From: Candidatus Saccharimonadota bacterium
Lineage (GTDB): Bacteria; Patescibacteriota; Saccharimonadia; Saccharimonadales; UBA4665
DNA length: 64,000 nucleotides
Direction: 5' to 3'
Assembly (NCBI GenBank): GCA_002746885.1
Contig: PDRS01000005.1
Coordinates: forward strand, 124,001 to 188,000
The notes under the pieces were generated by a model. That model searched no databases. It saw only the letters and a program-made list of their open reading frames with translations, and was not told where the DNA came from. Position 1 is the first letter of the stretch. Every line of letters begins with the position of its first letter. Positions 44,696 to 54,173 of this stretch are shown piece by piece. The translations under genes and the position numbers were made by a program.

Positions 44696-46477
44696 ATGAA
44701 CCGTGCGACGAAACTAAAGCTCCGACGTTCCATGCGCAACCGTCAAAGACGCGTTGAAAATGCTGCGCAGCGCGCAGAAGCGAGTTTTGACTCGCATTTC
44801 ATTGACCGGCTCGAACGGCTACTTGATGTCAAACGCTTTGTTGCTGGGTGGCTATTTTTAGTCATCACCATCAGTATTTTGACATTGTCTCAAACAGTCA
44901 ATCTTCGGTCGTTTTACTCCACTTTCGGGCCCGTCGCAGGCGGCACATTCAACGAGGGCATGCTTGGGGCGTACAGCAACGCCAACCCCATCTATGCAAC
45001 CGGCGCGGTCGATACCGCCGCTTCTCGTTTACTGTTCGCTGGCCTACTGAAGTACGATGAGCACAATCGGCTTGTCGGCGATCTTGCCCGCGACTACACC
45101 GTCGATAAATCGGGCAAAAAGTACACCTTTACGCTCAAACCAAATCTTCGCTGGCACGATGGCGCACGTCTAACCAGTAAAGATGTGGTTTTTACCTTTA
45201 AAACCATTCAAAACCCCGACACGCGCTCGCCGCTCTTGACGAGCTGGCAGGGCATCGTGGTTTCCGCGCCAAATGACAAAACAGTCGTCTTTACACTGCC
45301 GAGCGCGCTAACAGCCTTTCCGCACAGCCTCACACTCGGCATCATTCCGCAACACTTGTTACGAAAAATACCCGCCGCACAACTTCGCACAAGTAGTTTT
45401 AATACAACGCAGCCAGTTGGCGCTGGTCCGTTCGAGTGGGATTCGCTGCAGTTCGGCAAAGCATCTGGCTCTGGCGAGGCAACCGCTCTCCTTTCCTTTA
45501 CGGCCTTCGAAAACTACAATGGCGGTCGAGCCAAACTAGACGGGCTCGTTCTGCACGTCTACGACGACACGGAAAAGCTAGTCGCAGCATATAAAAAGAA
45601 AACTATAGAAGCCGTCGCTGGCCTAAAGAACTTGCCTAAAACGCTCGAAAATGACTCGTCTATCTATAGGTATCGATTCAACACTACAACAGCAACAATG
45701 CTTTTTTTCAAAACAAGTGATGGATTTTTGAAAGACGCAGCCGTACGGCGCGCGCTGGTACTCGGTACCGACCGTCAGCGTATTCGCGAGCTTATAAACG
45801 GTAGTCCGCGCCCAGTAAACCAGCCGCTGTTGATAGGACAGCTCGGCTACGCCAAAGAATTTGACCAATCCGCCTATGACCCGAATGCCGCCGCCAAAGC
45901 GCTCGAACAAGCTGGCTGGCTGAAAGCAAAAAACGGGATACGGCAAAAAGATAAAAAACCGTTATCTATTCTGGTTGTTGCCGAAGAAAAACCCGAAAAT
46001 GAACGGATCATGAAAAGTCTGCAAGAAATGTGGCGCGGTATTGGCGTCGAGCTAATGTATGTTTTGCGTCCACCGACCGATTTTCAAAGTTCTGTCGAAA
46101 CACACTCCTATACTGCGCTGCTTTACACTATTTCCATAGGGGTTGATCCCGATGTCTACGCCTACTGGAGTAGCACGCAAGCGGATCCGCGCAGCAGCAA
46201 TCGCCTAAACCTCTCCGAGTACAAGTCAGCTGCAGTCGACGCAGCGCTTGAAGGCGGACGCACTCGGCAAGATCCGCTCGTTCGCGAACTCAAGTACAAA
46301 GCCTTTCTCAAAGCCTGGCAAAAAGACGCGCCCGCCATCGGCTTGTACCAGCCGCAGGTTCTTTACATCTCTCGAGGCATGATAGATGGACTCAGCGAAC
46401 ACGCCATAAACACCGACGCCGACCGATATTACTCAGTCACCAACTGGACCGTCAAAATAGGCCAAATCCCCAAATAG
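44696..46477 (+). CDS. membrane-anchored oligopeptide-binding protein (SBP family 5)
   Basis: A 593-residue solute-binding protein of the OppA/DppA type. A basic N-terminus and one helix (FVAGWLFLVITISILTLSQ, about 50-68) anchor it instead of a lipobox. Then GGTFNEGMLGAYSNANPIYATGAVDT, LKPNLRWHDGARLTSKDVVFTFKTI and later EQAGWLKAKNGIRQKDKKPL are family blocks. It would present peptides to an ABC importer, not encoded here. Downstream of secG, probably one transcript. Confidence 0.92.
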   Translation: MNRATKLKLRRSMRNRQRRVENAAQRAEASFDSHFIDRLERLLDVKRFVAGWLFLVITISILTLSQTVNLRSFYSTFGPVAGGTFNEGMLGAYSNANPIYATGAVDTAASRLLFAGLLKYDEHNRLVGDLARDYTVDKSGKKYTFTLKPNLRWHDGARLTSKDVVFTFKTIQNPDTRSPLLTSWQGIVVSAPNDKTVVFTLPSALTAFPHSLTLGIIPQHLLRKIPAAQLRTSSFNTTQPVGAGPFEWDSLQFGKASGSGEATALLSFTAFENYNGGRAKLDGLVLHVYDDTEKLVAAYKKKTIEAVAGLKNLPKTLENDSSIYRYRFNTTTATMLFFKTSDGFLKDAAVRRALVLGTDRQRIRELINGSPRPVNQPLLIGQLGYAKEFDQSAYDPNAAAKALEQAGWLKAKNGIRQKDKKPLSILVVAEEKPENERIMKSLQEMWRGIGVELMYVLRPPTDFQSSVETHSYTALLYTISIGVDPDVYAYWSSTQADPRSSNRLNLSEYKSAAVDAALEGGRTRQDPLVRELKYKAFLKAWQKDAPAIGLYQPQVLYISRGMIDGLSEHAINTDADRYYSVTNWTVKIGQIPK

Positions 46478-46588
46478 CCCCTCCGCCCAGACAAACAGAT
46501 CATAAAACATACTAACTCCAGTTGCTCGGTAGCGTAGCATTCTTTTTGCTAAATAGCTTTGACATCATAATCCAAAAGATGAAAGCCT

Positions 46589-47254
46589 CTAGGTGCGCAA
46601 GCCCTGTCCGTACTTCGACGTAAATACATCTAGATCTGGTTTGCCGAACATAGCTGTTAACACAACAAAGTTTTGCGCCTCCTCCTCGCCAAAAGAAGCG
46701 AGATATCTCGTATAAAAATCGTGCGAATTAAAAACTGGTGGTGTGCTTTTTGAGTGAAATTTATCAGCATACATAACCAGCTTTTCTGCTAGCGTTTCAG
46801 CAAGAAAATCCTGGGGCGGCAGAGGTAAACGGCGCTCTACTATTTGTCTTTTGGTAAGCCCTGCGCCTGTATGATGTGAAGCAAAACGACAAAGTTGCTC
46901 AGGAAAACCGCATCGGCGTAGTATGTCTGCGCCAAGAACTCCGTGCCGAATTGACCTACTCGTATCTATCGTAACCCCGTCTGGAGCAAACACCTCATAC
47001 ACCCCAATATCATGAAGCAGACAACCGACGTTCACTAGCTCTGTATCAACATGTACGCCTGATTTTTCCGCCAAATGCATAGCGATGTCGCTGACGACTT
47101 GGCAATGAGTAAAAACTAGTTCAAACGCAGCATCACTCGGTGTATATTCTCTGTGCAAGGCTTCAATTTCGTGGAAGCTTGGCAAAGCTAAACTAGACAT
47201 ACGCTTCGTTTTCCTCGGTGACGTAACAAGCCATGCATAAGCTCTACTTGTCAC
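46589..47254 (-). CDS. HD-domain metal-dependent phosphohydrolase
   Basis: A 221-residue HD protein: FTHCQVVSDIAMHLAEKSG, NVGCLLHDIGVYEVF, RHGVLGADILR, CRFASHHTG and YADKFHS give the H...HD...H...H...D ligand set. Substrate unknown (nucleotide or phosphoester). TGGTATAAT on this strand (47267-47275) ends about 11 bases before GTG 47254, favouring that start; ATG 47200 is an alternative nearer the domain. Confidence 0.8.
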   Translation of the reverse strand: MTSRAYAWLVTSPRKTKRMSSLALPSFHEIEALHREYTPSDAAFELVFTHCQVVSDIAMHLAEKSGVHVDTELVNVGCLLHDIGVYEVFAPDGVTIDTSRSIRHGVLGADILRRCGFPEQLCRFASHHTGAGLTKRQIVERRLPLPPQDFLAETLAEKLVMYADKFHSKSTPPVFNSHDFYTRYLASFGEEEAQNFVVLTAMFGKPDLDVFTSKYGQGLRT

Positions 47255-47658
47255 TCACAAACATAATTATACCATGAAAATCAAGCAAATTATTGCTGTT
47301 GCACTTTGACACGAACGACCCAGACCCGCACAAACACAACACCGCATCGTTTTTGACCCTTGAAAACCTCGCAAAGCTTGATACACGGAGCAATCTATAC
47401 CACGTATAAGCATTAGACACCTCGTCCGTATAGAAATAGTAAGCCCACAACCCCTCATAAAGCTTACGATTCAGCCGTATCTGTTGGAACATCTGAATGC
47501 TGCGTAAGTTTTTAGTTAAGGAATGAATGAGGCACATACCTAGACAAAGGTGCTTTATAGAATTTAGGTTATACGGAAGTACCGCAACAATTGGGGTTTA
47601 ATGCAGAAGACGTATAGCGTGCATTGACAAAATATATACTTGTGCTATAATAAGCTGC
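47255..47658. other. 404-base gap between the HD gene and the MoxR operon
   Basis: Holds two divergent promoters, one for the HD gene (47267-47272) and one for the MoxR gene (47624-47651). The rest is lower in GC. A minus-strand frame 47244-47537 reads NRKLYEGLWAYYFYTDEVSN in part, but it overlaps the HD gene promoter and is not called; it might be a gene remnant. Confidence 0.5.
47624..47651 (+). promoter_or_regulatory. consensus promoter of the MoxR-VWA operon
   Basis: TTGACA (47624-47629), a 16-base spacer and TATAAT (47646-47651) with TGC just upstream. Both hexamers are perfect consensus, the best match in the window. The ATG is seven bases downstream. Confidence 0.8.
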
Positions 47659-49158
47659 ATGGTTACAGACACTTCTAGTAAACCGACTTGTTTGGGCAAT
47701 CGTGAATGCGCACAGTACTGCCAAGTTCTGAATAGTCTTGCAGGGGAAGAGCCATCTACTGACTGCGAATGGCCTGAGCGTGTCGCACGAGCAGACTCAG
47801 AGCCCTCAGTACCAGAATCAGATCTATTTCGAGGGGCGGCAGATAAATTACAGCAAGTACTTGCGAGCGGCAATGCTATTGAGAAGTCTCTAGCCGATCC
47901 GAATAGTGAACTACATGTTGCATATGGGGCAGAAGTCGCGATCTTCGATGCACGTATGGCGCTATGGAATGGGTACGCAAACGCAAGCAAACAAGGACGC
48001 TCAATCACTGATATCGAAGTCAAATATTATACCGAAAGACTTCAGGACGTCATTGAAGAAGCGAGCGCAAAGCTACGAGCAAGCGGAATCAGCAAAGAGG
48101 CGATCAGTTTCGCGCAAGCCATGCATGACCATAAAATCATGGAAGATACAGGTTTGCTGCTCGATAATGCTATGGTTCAGACTGTAACTAAATTATGCGC
48201 CAACGCCGCACGAGGAACATCATCTCTCGTCGTGGGCGATAAGGGAATTGCCAAGACGCAAGCAGCAAAGTTTGTTTCTAAACTATTCTCCCCAGACGGC
48301 AAGCCGCGGGTTATGAGCGGCGACGGCAGCACGATGAAAGACGAGTTTATTGGACAGGTGACTTTGACAGAGAAAAACGGGGTCACCGTTACAGGTTTTC
48401 AGGATGGTGTTTTGGTTGAATGTGCGGAGCAGGGCATACCCGTTGTCATGGATGAGATAAACCTGATGGATCCGACTATAGCTATGCGACTGCAAGATAT
48501 TTTACTTTGTAAACCAGGCCAAGAAATAACTATACAAGAAGATGGTGGTAGAAAGGTCGTAATAAAGACCGGTTTCTGCGTCATAGCAACAGCGAACGAA
48601 GCAAGCGAAGGACGATACCAGCGTCGCGCCGAATTCGACCCTGCTTTTCGCGATCGCTTTTCCGTTGTACCTGTCGAATATCCTGACAGCGAAACAGATA
48701 TTCTTAGGCAAGACCAGCTCCCAAGCTCACTGATACGCCTAGCATATACTCAGGTTGTTTCACGCAACGGACTATCAAGCGCAAGAGTCTCTGCGGAAGA
48801 TGCATCTTGGCTAGCACGGGTTGCGCACGCATCACAGCAGCTTTACAGCAAGCCGGCAAAAGATGTGCGCGGTTCGTTGACTAATAATGTAGCGAGCGTA
48901 GTAGACGATACTGAGCCGCGCATGAGCGACTGCATAACCCCTCGTGCAATGCTGCGCATTCTTGAGACGGTTAACGCAGGCCTGAACCCATACGACGTTG
49001 CTGCTGGCGTCCGCGGCCTTACGATGGATACCATCGGCGCCATGCGAAGCCCAGAAGATAGGCATACAATGCTAGAGGTTTTGCGCCTTCTACACGAACC
49101 AAAAAAATACGGTGATTTTGACGAACAAGCTACAAAGCAACGCATGAGGTTAGGATAA
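47659..49158 (+). CDS. MoxR-type AAA+ ATPase
   Basis: A 499-residue ATPase. Residues 1-165 are an unusual N-terminal domain: a polar start with four Cys (C11, C17, C21, C36) and then helical segments. The AAA+ domain has Walker A VVGDKGIAKT (about 191-200), Walker B IPVVMDEINLMD, sensor FCVIATANEASEGRYQRR and the arginine-bearing FDPAFRDRFSVVPVEYPD. This is the MoxR/CbbQ/NorQ/CobS class, chaperone ATPases that work with a VWA-domain protein, which is encoded two genes downstream. Leaderless layout under a consensus promoter. One-base overlap (TAATG) with the next gene. Confidence 0.88.
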   Translation: MVTDTSSKPTCLGNRECAQYCQVLNSLAGEEPSTDCEWPERVARADSEPSVPESDLFRGAADKLQQVLASGNAIEKSLADPNSELHVAYGAEVAIFDARMALWNGYANASKQGRSITDIEVKYYTERLQDVIEEASAKLRASGISKEAISFAQAMHDHKIMEDTGLLLDNAMVQTVTKLCANAARGTSSLVVGDKGIAKTQAAKFVSKLFSPDGKPRVMSGDGSTMKDEFIGQVTLTEKNGVTVTGFQDGVLVECAEQGIPVVMDEINLMDPTIAMRLQDILLCKPGQEITIQEDGGRKVVIKTGFCVIATANEASEGRYQRRAEFDPAFRDRFSVVPVEYPDSETDILRQDQLPSSLIRLAYTQVVSRNGLSSARVSAEDASWLARVAHASQQLYSKPAKDVRGSLTNNVASVVDDTEPRMSDCITPRAMLRILETVNAGLNPYDVAAGVRGLTMDTIGAMRSPEDRHTMLEVLRLLHEPKKYGDFDEQATKQRMRLG

Positions 49159-50039
49159 TGCCAGTAAGCCCTGAACAAGACGGTACTCAAAACGCACCAG
49201 TCGCGCCAACTGGTCAGTCAAGCTTTGAAAACCCCTTTAGAGACAGCCCTCCGGCCATTCAAAAACCGCACCAGCTTGATCTTGGAGGCGGAGCATTAGG
49301 CGGAGCTGGCGTACTTATTCCCCCTTCGCAGAGCCCAGAAAATCCCGAAGAATACCCCCAGGACGCAGAGACATTACCGACATCGGCTACAGCAATAGAA
49401 GTCTGCAACCAGATTGCCGAAGCATACATTACCGGCACTAGTGCAAAGGATTTGATCTTCCCGAAGTGTTCTGACCCTGCGATAATGAATGTCATTTTAC
49501 GTGAAGCTGCGAACACCCCTCTTGCGCTTGGCTACGGCAAACTCCCCGATAGCGTTATAGGCGCCTTCGGCAGGTATGCAAGAGAAGTTGCGGAAGAATA
49601 CCGCAAAGACCGGCGGCTTGGATCCACAGCATTGGTGCCTTTTACCATCACACCCCCCAGTTGGCTTGAAACGAGACCAAACTTTGACATACTGCAAGGA
49701 ATTACATTGGCAGACATTACCGTTCATGGGGAAGTACAGTCACAGCTAGCATCAAGCGCTAATCACTGTCGAATCACATTTACAGGTCCTATATTACCTG
49801 CTGCGAATATTGGCGACCACGCCAAAAGATGCACTGTTATTTTCGAAAACAAGGTTACTGCAACACAGTCCTTCAGAAACGCGTCTGAATGCACATTATC
49901 ATTTAAGGCAGGCTATTCGGGAAGGGAGATCGGACCAGTCGCAGATTCATTCGTCAGATGTGATGGCGAATGGGATGGCATCCTTTTTGCTAACAGCAAC
50001 AGTAGCTACTCCCCAAACATCAAATGGAGGCTTTTTTGA
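49158..50039 (+). CDS. unknown protein with a predicted beta-solenoid C-terminus
   Basis: A 293-residue protein with no family I know. Residues 1-75 are Pro/Gly/Ser-rich and probably disordered (FENPFRDSPPAIQKPHQLDL). A helical part follows (about 76-150). From about 180 the sequence repeats a strand pattern C-x-[IVL]-x-F roughly every 20-23 residues: NHCRITF, KRCTVIF, SECTLSF, VRCDGEW. That suggests a right-handed beta-helix with a Cys ladder. It is fused by overlaps to the MoxR gene (1 base) and the VWA gene (16 bases), so the three are one unit. Confidence 0.7.
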   Translation: MPVSPEQDGTQNAPVAPTGQSSFENPFRDSPPAIQKPHQLDLGGGALGGAGVLIPPSQSPENPEEYPQDAETLPTSATAIEVCNQIAEAYITGTSAKDLIFPKCSDPAIMNVILREAANTPLALGYGKLPDSVIGAFGRYAREVAEEYRKDRRLGSTALVPFTITPPSWLETRPNFDILQGITLADITVHGEVQSQLASSANHCRITFTGPILPAANIGDHAKRCTVIFENKVTATQSFRNASECTLSFKAGYSGREIGPVADSFVRCDGEWDGILFANSNSSYSPNIKWRLF

Positions 50040-51991
50040 TAGCAGCAGAAACCCAGCAACAAGACGCTTATCGTGCAGACGCTGAATTAGCAGAAAGAAT
50101 TGCTCGAATCTTCGGCTATGATGGCCTCTCTGTAGCCGTAGTGCCTGGAGCCGGCTGGAAGACTATCCATAATGGAGATGATATACAGCTCATTGCCGAT
50201 CCCACCATGCTCATACCAAAAGCGCTCAAAGACGCACGAGGGGAAATATTGCCAGCAGACATAGAGGTGCCGGCTCAATATTCCCTATACGGCATAGCTC
50301 ACGAACTAGGGCACGTTGATGATTTTTTGCATCCAGACAGCTTTAAGCACATGGAGGATGCCAAGCCAAAGGAACATTTTTTCTGGAATGTTGTAAACGA
50401 TAGCGTCATAAACAAACGACTTCGCAATATACCATTGCTCAATGGAATTACTGACGAAATTTACAAAGATATTCTTTTTCCTACAGACGATTTCACTGAT
50501 ATGCCAAAACATGTGCAATTAATGTACGGGTGGCTCCTCTTCAACGTCGTACCCGAGCGAGCACCTACGCTCGATACAGCTGTTAAAGCAGCGCTCGATA
50601 AACTAGCACATGTTGAGCTAAACGGTCGCGCGTACGACATATACCGCACTCTGTCTCATCCAGACACGTCTTATGAAGAGCGACGTAGAATTGCGACCGA
50701 ACATATCTTGCCTCTCTATGAAGCTTTTCTTGAGGAGGACCTACAAGAGCGCCAACAGGAACAAGACCAACAACCGTCAGGCGAAAATAGTGATGAAAAT
50801 AGCGGCGCCGACCAACAAGATAAAATACCCCCGAGTTTAAGCAGCCCTCCGAGTGGCGACGAACAGTCTTTTGACGCCGACGGCAATCAGCAAGAACAGA
50901 ATGAGCAAACCGAACCAAGCGATTGGAATGATATTTATGATGCATATACAGATGCGACGGGCTGTGGGCATGATAACGAAACCCGCGACTCGTCAGCAAG
51001 TAACAGCGACCCGAATGACGACCATACGGATCCGCACCAGACAATCAAAGAGATCGCTGACGCTATACGACAGAAACAGAATCAAGAGCAGCAACCTGCG
51101 AACCGCCAAGATCAGCAAGACGACGCACTTGACCAATCGGCTTCATTTGCCGCAGAACTACAACTAAGCCCAGAAGATGCTCGAGCTTATCATGCCGTTG
51201 TTAAGAATCATCATCAGGAAATCTTAGATACCGCAAAGGTATTTGAGTCTCTTACCGTGCCGAGCGTTGAATACTCTAGTCCTCGATTACGACGTCGGCC
51301 AGACACTTCTGGGCTCAAACTTTCTGCGCGTCATTTACATAGAGTAGTGACTGCATCCCAGATTGGCACCGATCCGGCTGTATGGATGCCTGTCGAAACG
51401 ATATCTAAGCGTGAAGGCTACAGCTTCAACGGCCTAGACATACACCTCCTTGTCGACGCAAGCGGATCAATGCAAGGAGATAAAGCCGATAATGCTGCTG
51501 TTGCTAGTATTATTTTTATGGAAGGACTTGCTTTAGCCCGCAGGAGAGTGGCGCGACATAATCCGCGCGCCGCCAAACCTGACGTCAGACTGCAGATTAT
51601 CCTTTTCGGATCGGACACAAAAGTTGTTGCCCCCATAGCTCACGAGACCGCTTCGGAAGATAAAGGTATTGCATTTACGACGATCCGCGCAGCTGCCGGT
51701 GGCGGAACCATGATTACGGGCGCACTCGATATTACAACCGCCAACGCTCATGCGAACCCCAAGAGAACACAACTCGTATCTATAGTGACGGATGGAGATT
51801 TCTATGATCGATCAGCCGCCGAGAATAATGTCAAATCTGCCCCAGGTAACCATACTGTACTCCAGTACATTATTCGATCACCCAGCACTTCCCCGATAAC
51901 AAAAAACTTCTCGCGTCTTAGCAGCTCTAGCGAACTTCCGAGAGCGCTTCAAAAAGACCTAACGAGCATATCCGCTCAACTTAGACCCTAA
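50024..51991 (+). CDS. metallopeptidase-VWA fusion, partner of the MoxR ATPase
   Basis: A 655-residue protein. The N-terminal part has a zinc-peptidase motif HELGH (93-97) followed by FFWNVVNDSVIN (119-130), a spacing like the WNxAxDxxIN motif of the DUF2201-type metallopeptidases. Residues 245-375 are Gln/Asp/Glu/Ser-rich linker. The C-terminal VWA domain has the MIDAS DASGS (478-482) preceded by LDIHLLV, a Thr in GGGTMITG and VTDGD. MoxR-VWA pairs remodel or load cofactors into target proteins; here a peptidase is added. The target is unknown. Start overlaps the middle gene by 16 bases. Confidence 0.82.
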   Translation: MEAFLIAAETQQQDAYRADAELAERIARIFGYDGLSVAVVPGAGWKTIHNGDDIQLIADPTMLIPKALKDARGEILPADIEVPAQYSLYGIAHELGHVDDFLHPDSFKHMEDAKPKEHFFWNVVNDSVINKRLRNIPLLNGITDEIYKDILFPTDDFTDMPKHVQLMYGWLLFNVVPERAPTLDTAVKAALDKLAHVELNGRAYDIYRTLSHPDTSYEERRRIATEHILPLYEAFLEEDLQERQQEQDQQPSGENSDENSGADQQDKIPPSLSSPPSGDEQSFDADGNQQEQNEQTEPSDWNDIYDAYTDATGCGHDNETRDSSASNSDPNDDHTDPHQTIKEIADAIRQKQNQEQQPANRQDQQDDALDQSASFAAELQLSPEDARAYHAVVKNHHQEILDTAKVFESLTVPSVEYSSPRLRRRPDTSGLKLSARHLHRVVTASQIGTDPAVWMPVETISKREGYSFNGLDIHLLVDASGSMQGDKADNAAVASIIFMEGLALARRRVARHNPRAAKPDVRLQIILFGSDTKVVAPIAHETASEDKGIAFTTIRAAAGGGTMITGALDITTANAHANPKRTQLVSIVTDGDFYDRSAAENNVKSAPGNHTVLQYIIRSPSTSPITKNFSRLSSSSELPRALQKDLTSISAQLRP

Positions 51992-52090
51992 AAACAACTA
52001 GCGTGCACTCGTCGCAAAACGAAAACTACAAAGATACTTGCAGTGCGGGCAATATTTTTATGGGCCGTCTGGGAGAGCTGTAAATGCCAG

Positions 52091-52133
52091 CCAAAGCAAA
52101 ACGCCCAGATCCAGCCTGGGCGTTTTGCTTTGG
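52091..52133. terminator. strong hairpin terminator sharing the tRNA-Leu CCA end
   Basis: CCAAAGCAAAACGCCCAG (52091-52108) and its perfect complement (52116-52133), an 18-bp stem with a seven-base loop. It lies about 100 bases after the VWA gene and ends in the CCA tail of the convergent tRNA-Leu, so it may serve both. Confidence 0.8.
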
Positions 52134-52216
52134 TGCGGATGAGAGGACTTGAACCTCCATGGGGTTGCCCCCACTAGTACCTGAAACTAGCGCGTCTACC
52201 ATTCCGCCACATCCGC
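52131..52216 (-). tRNA. tRNA-Leu (anticodon CAG)
   Basis: On the minus strand: acceptor GCGGATG/CATCCGC, D arm GCGGAATGGTAGACGC, anticodon stem CTAGT/ACTAG with loop TTCAGGT (CAG), a long variable arm with GGGGGCAACCCC, T arm GAGG TTCAAGT CCTC and encoded CCA. It reads CUG. Confidence 0.96.
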
Positions 52217-52415
52217 ATGTACTATTTCGACCGTAAGGTGCACCCAGGCGTTCTCCGCCTTGATCTCGTAAGAAAAAGCCAGCTGCAAAAACAGCCCCAA
52301 GCGTCATACTGCTTTTCTGCTGTCTGCGCTGTTCCGCCAACGAGTAACTAAGCTAGCATAGCCTTTTTCCCCTGTATTTTCAAGCGCGCTGCAGTAGGAA
52401 TCTGCAAAACGTTTA

Positions 52416-52431
52416 TGCTATCATTGATAGC
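52416..52431 (+). promoter_or_regulatory. -10 box within a palindrome before the FAD oxidase
   Basis: GCTATC-ATT-GATAGC (52417-52431) is a perfect dyad that contains TATCAT (52419-52424), itself preceded by TGC. A repressor bound to the dyad would cover the -10. AAAAGGGG precedes the gene start. Confidence 0.45.
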
Positions 52432-52455
52432 GTAGTCAGAAAAGGGGACTATTTG

Positions 52456-54093
52456 ATGAGTAAAGTCGCACACTACCTACAAGAACATCTTGTAGGAGAG
52501 GTTATGGTAAGTAGCGATGCGCGCCGGTACTTCGCTACCGATTGCAGTATTTTCAGCGTGGCGCCGAGTATCGTTGTATACCCACGAAACGAAAATGACG
52601 TTCGCAAAACAACGCGTTTTTGCTGGCAACTGGCCGAACGCGGCCGTATCATCCCCATTACTCCGCGCGGCTGGGGTACCGACCTAAGCGGAGGTGCCGT
52701 CGGCGATGGCATCGTCGTCGTTTTTCCTGCCCACATGAACCGTATCATTTCGCTCGACCAAAAAACAGGCGTTGTTGTCGTTGAGCCTGGCCTCAACTAT
52801 GGACGCCTGCAGCAAACCCTGCAAACCCACGAGCGTTTTTTGCCCCCTTATCCTGCGAGTGTTGAATTTAGTACCATTGGCGGCGCCGTTGGAAATAATG
52901 CAGCCGGCGAAAAATCGGTCAAATATGGCGTCACGAAAGACTACGTCAAATCCTTGCGGGTCGTACTGTCAAACGGCGAGGTCATAGAAACGCGCCGCAT
53001 CACTCGGCGAGAACTCAGCAAGAAACTTGGACTGACAACATTTGAGGGCGAGATCTACCGCTCTCTCGATAAACTCATAGAAGAAAACCGCAGCACAATA
53101 GACAAGACGCTGCGCCAGACCACCAAAAACGCTGCCGGGTACAACATATGGGACGTTAAGCGCAAAGATGGTAGCTTCGATCTGACGCCGCTGTTCGTCG
53201 GCGCGCAGGGGACACTCGGCGTCGTCACAGAAATCACGAGTGAAACAGAGCCATATAATCCCGAGACTGTTGTTTTTGCCGCCTTTTTCGACAGTCTGCA
53301 GGCAACTTGCAATGCCGTGCTTGAACTAAAGTCTCTCGCGCACATGCCAAGTGCGATCGAATTCGTCGACGGCAAACTTCTAAAAATCGTCAACCAACTA
53401 AACCCAAACCAGCTCAAAAACATTCTCCCCGAAACGCTTCCCACAGCAGCACTCGTCGTGGAGCTCGACGACATGACAGACAGACGCCGCAAAAAGAACA
53501 TCAAACGCATTCGCAATGTCCTGGAGAAGCACGCACAGGACTTTCGGGAAGAATCGAGTCCGGCCGAACAAGCCGAACTATGGAAAATACGCCACGCTTC
53601 TGCAAGTATGATTTCTTATAGCGAGGGGCAATCGAAGTCTATCCCTATCATAGAGGACGGCATTGTTCCGGTAGAAAAACTTCACGATTTCATAGAGGGA
53701 ATTTACAAGCTATTTCGCACACTCAAACTCGACGTCGCTCTCTGGGGCCACGCTGGTGATGGCAACCTGCACGTTCAGCCGTTTCTCGACATTAGCCAGC
53801 TCGGCGATAGGCAAAAAGCATTTAAGCTGATGGATGAGTTTTATAAACTTGTCATTAGTCTCGGCGGTTCGACAACCGCCCAGCACAACGAAGGACGCCT
53901 ACGCAGCAGCTATCTGGCAAAAATGTATGGCGACGATGTCTATGAACTATTCCGTTCTATAAAACAAATCTTCGACCCGTACGGCATACTCAACCCTGGC
54001 GTCAAAATCAATACCACCGGCGAAGACATGCGCTCGAGTATGCGCTCAAACTATTCGCTCGATTATTTGTACAAACACATGCCGCGCAATTAG
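52456..54093 (+). CDS. FAD-linked oxidase (D-lactate dehydrogenase / GlcD type)
   Basis: A 545-residue flavoprotein. FAD domain: APSIVVYPRNENDVRKTTRFC, ITPRGWGTDLSGGAVGDG and STIGGAVGNNAAGEKSVKYG; C-terminal domain: ALWGHAGDGNLHVQPFLD, TTAQHNEGRLRSSYL and FDPYGILNPGVK. It oxidises a 2-hydroxy acid such as D-lactate or glycolate; which is not clear. There is no Fe-S domain as in the long DLD or GlpC fusions. Starts at ATG 52456 after AAAAGGGG; the TTG just before is rejected. Followed by an intrinsic terminator. Confidence 0.88.
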   Translation: MSKVAHYLQEHLVGEVMVSSDARRYFATDCSIFSVAPSIVVYPRNENDVRKTTRFCWQLAERGRIIPITPRGWGTDLSGGAVGDGIVVVFPAHMNRIISLDQKTGVVVVEPGLNYGRLQQTLQTHERFLPPYPASVEFSTIGGAVGNNAAGEKSVKYGVTKDYVKSLRVVLSNGEVIETRRITRRELSKKLGLTTFEGEIYRSLDKLIEENRSTIDKTLRQTTKNAAGYNIWDVKRKDGSFDLTPLFVGAQGTLGVVTEITSETEPYNPETVVFAAFFDSLQATCNAVLELKSLAHMPSAIEFVDGKLLKIVNQLNPNQLKNILPETLPTAALVVELDDMTDRRRKKNIKRIRNVLEKHAQDFREESSPAEQAELWKIRHASASMISYSEGQSKSIPIIEDGIVPVEKLHDFIEGIYKLFRTLKLDVALWGHAGDGNLHVQPFLDISQLGDRQKAFKLMDEFYKLVISLGGSTTAQHNEGRLRSSYLAKMYGDDVYELFRSIKQIFDPYGILNPGVKINTTGEDMRSSMRSNYSLDYLYKHMPRN

Positions 54094-54121
54094 CCGCCAG
54101 CAAGCCGCCGCGCTCACAAAC

Positions 54122-54146
54122 AAACTCCAACGCCTCTTGAGTTTTT
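54122..54146 (+). terminator. intrinsic terminator after the FAD oxidase
   Basis: AAACTC (54122-54127) and GAGTTT (54139-54144) with an 11-base loop and a T run. Confidence 0.6.
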
Positions 54147-54173
54147 CATAAAAAACAGATACGATATGAGCAA

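Noticed and set aside
47244..47537. 97-codon minus-strand frame in the gap before the MoxR operon
   Set aside because: It covers the HD-gene promoter and the end of that gene and has no start signal; kept only as a possible remnant.
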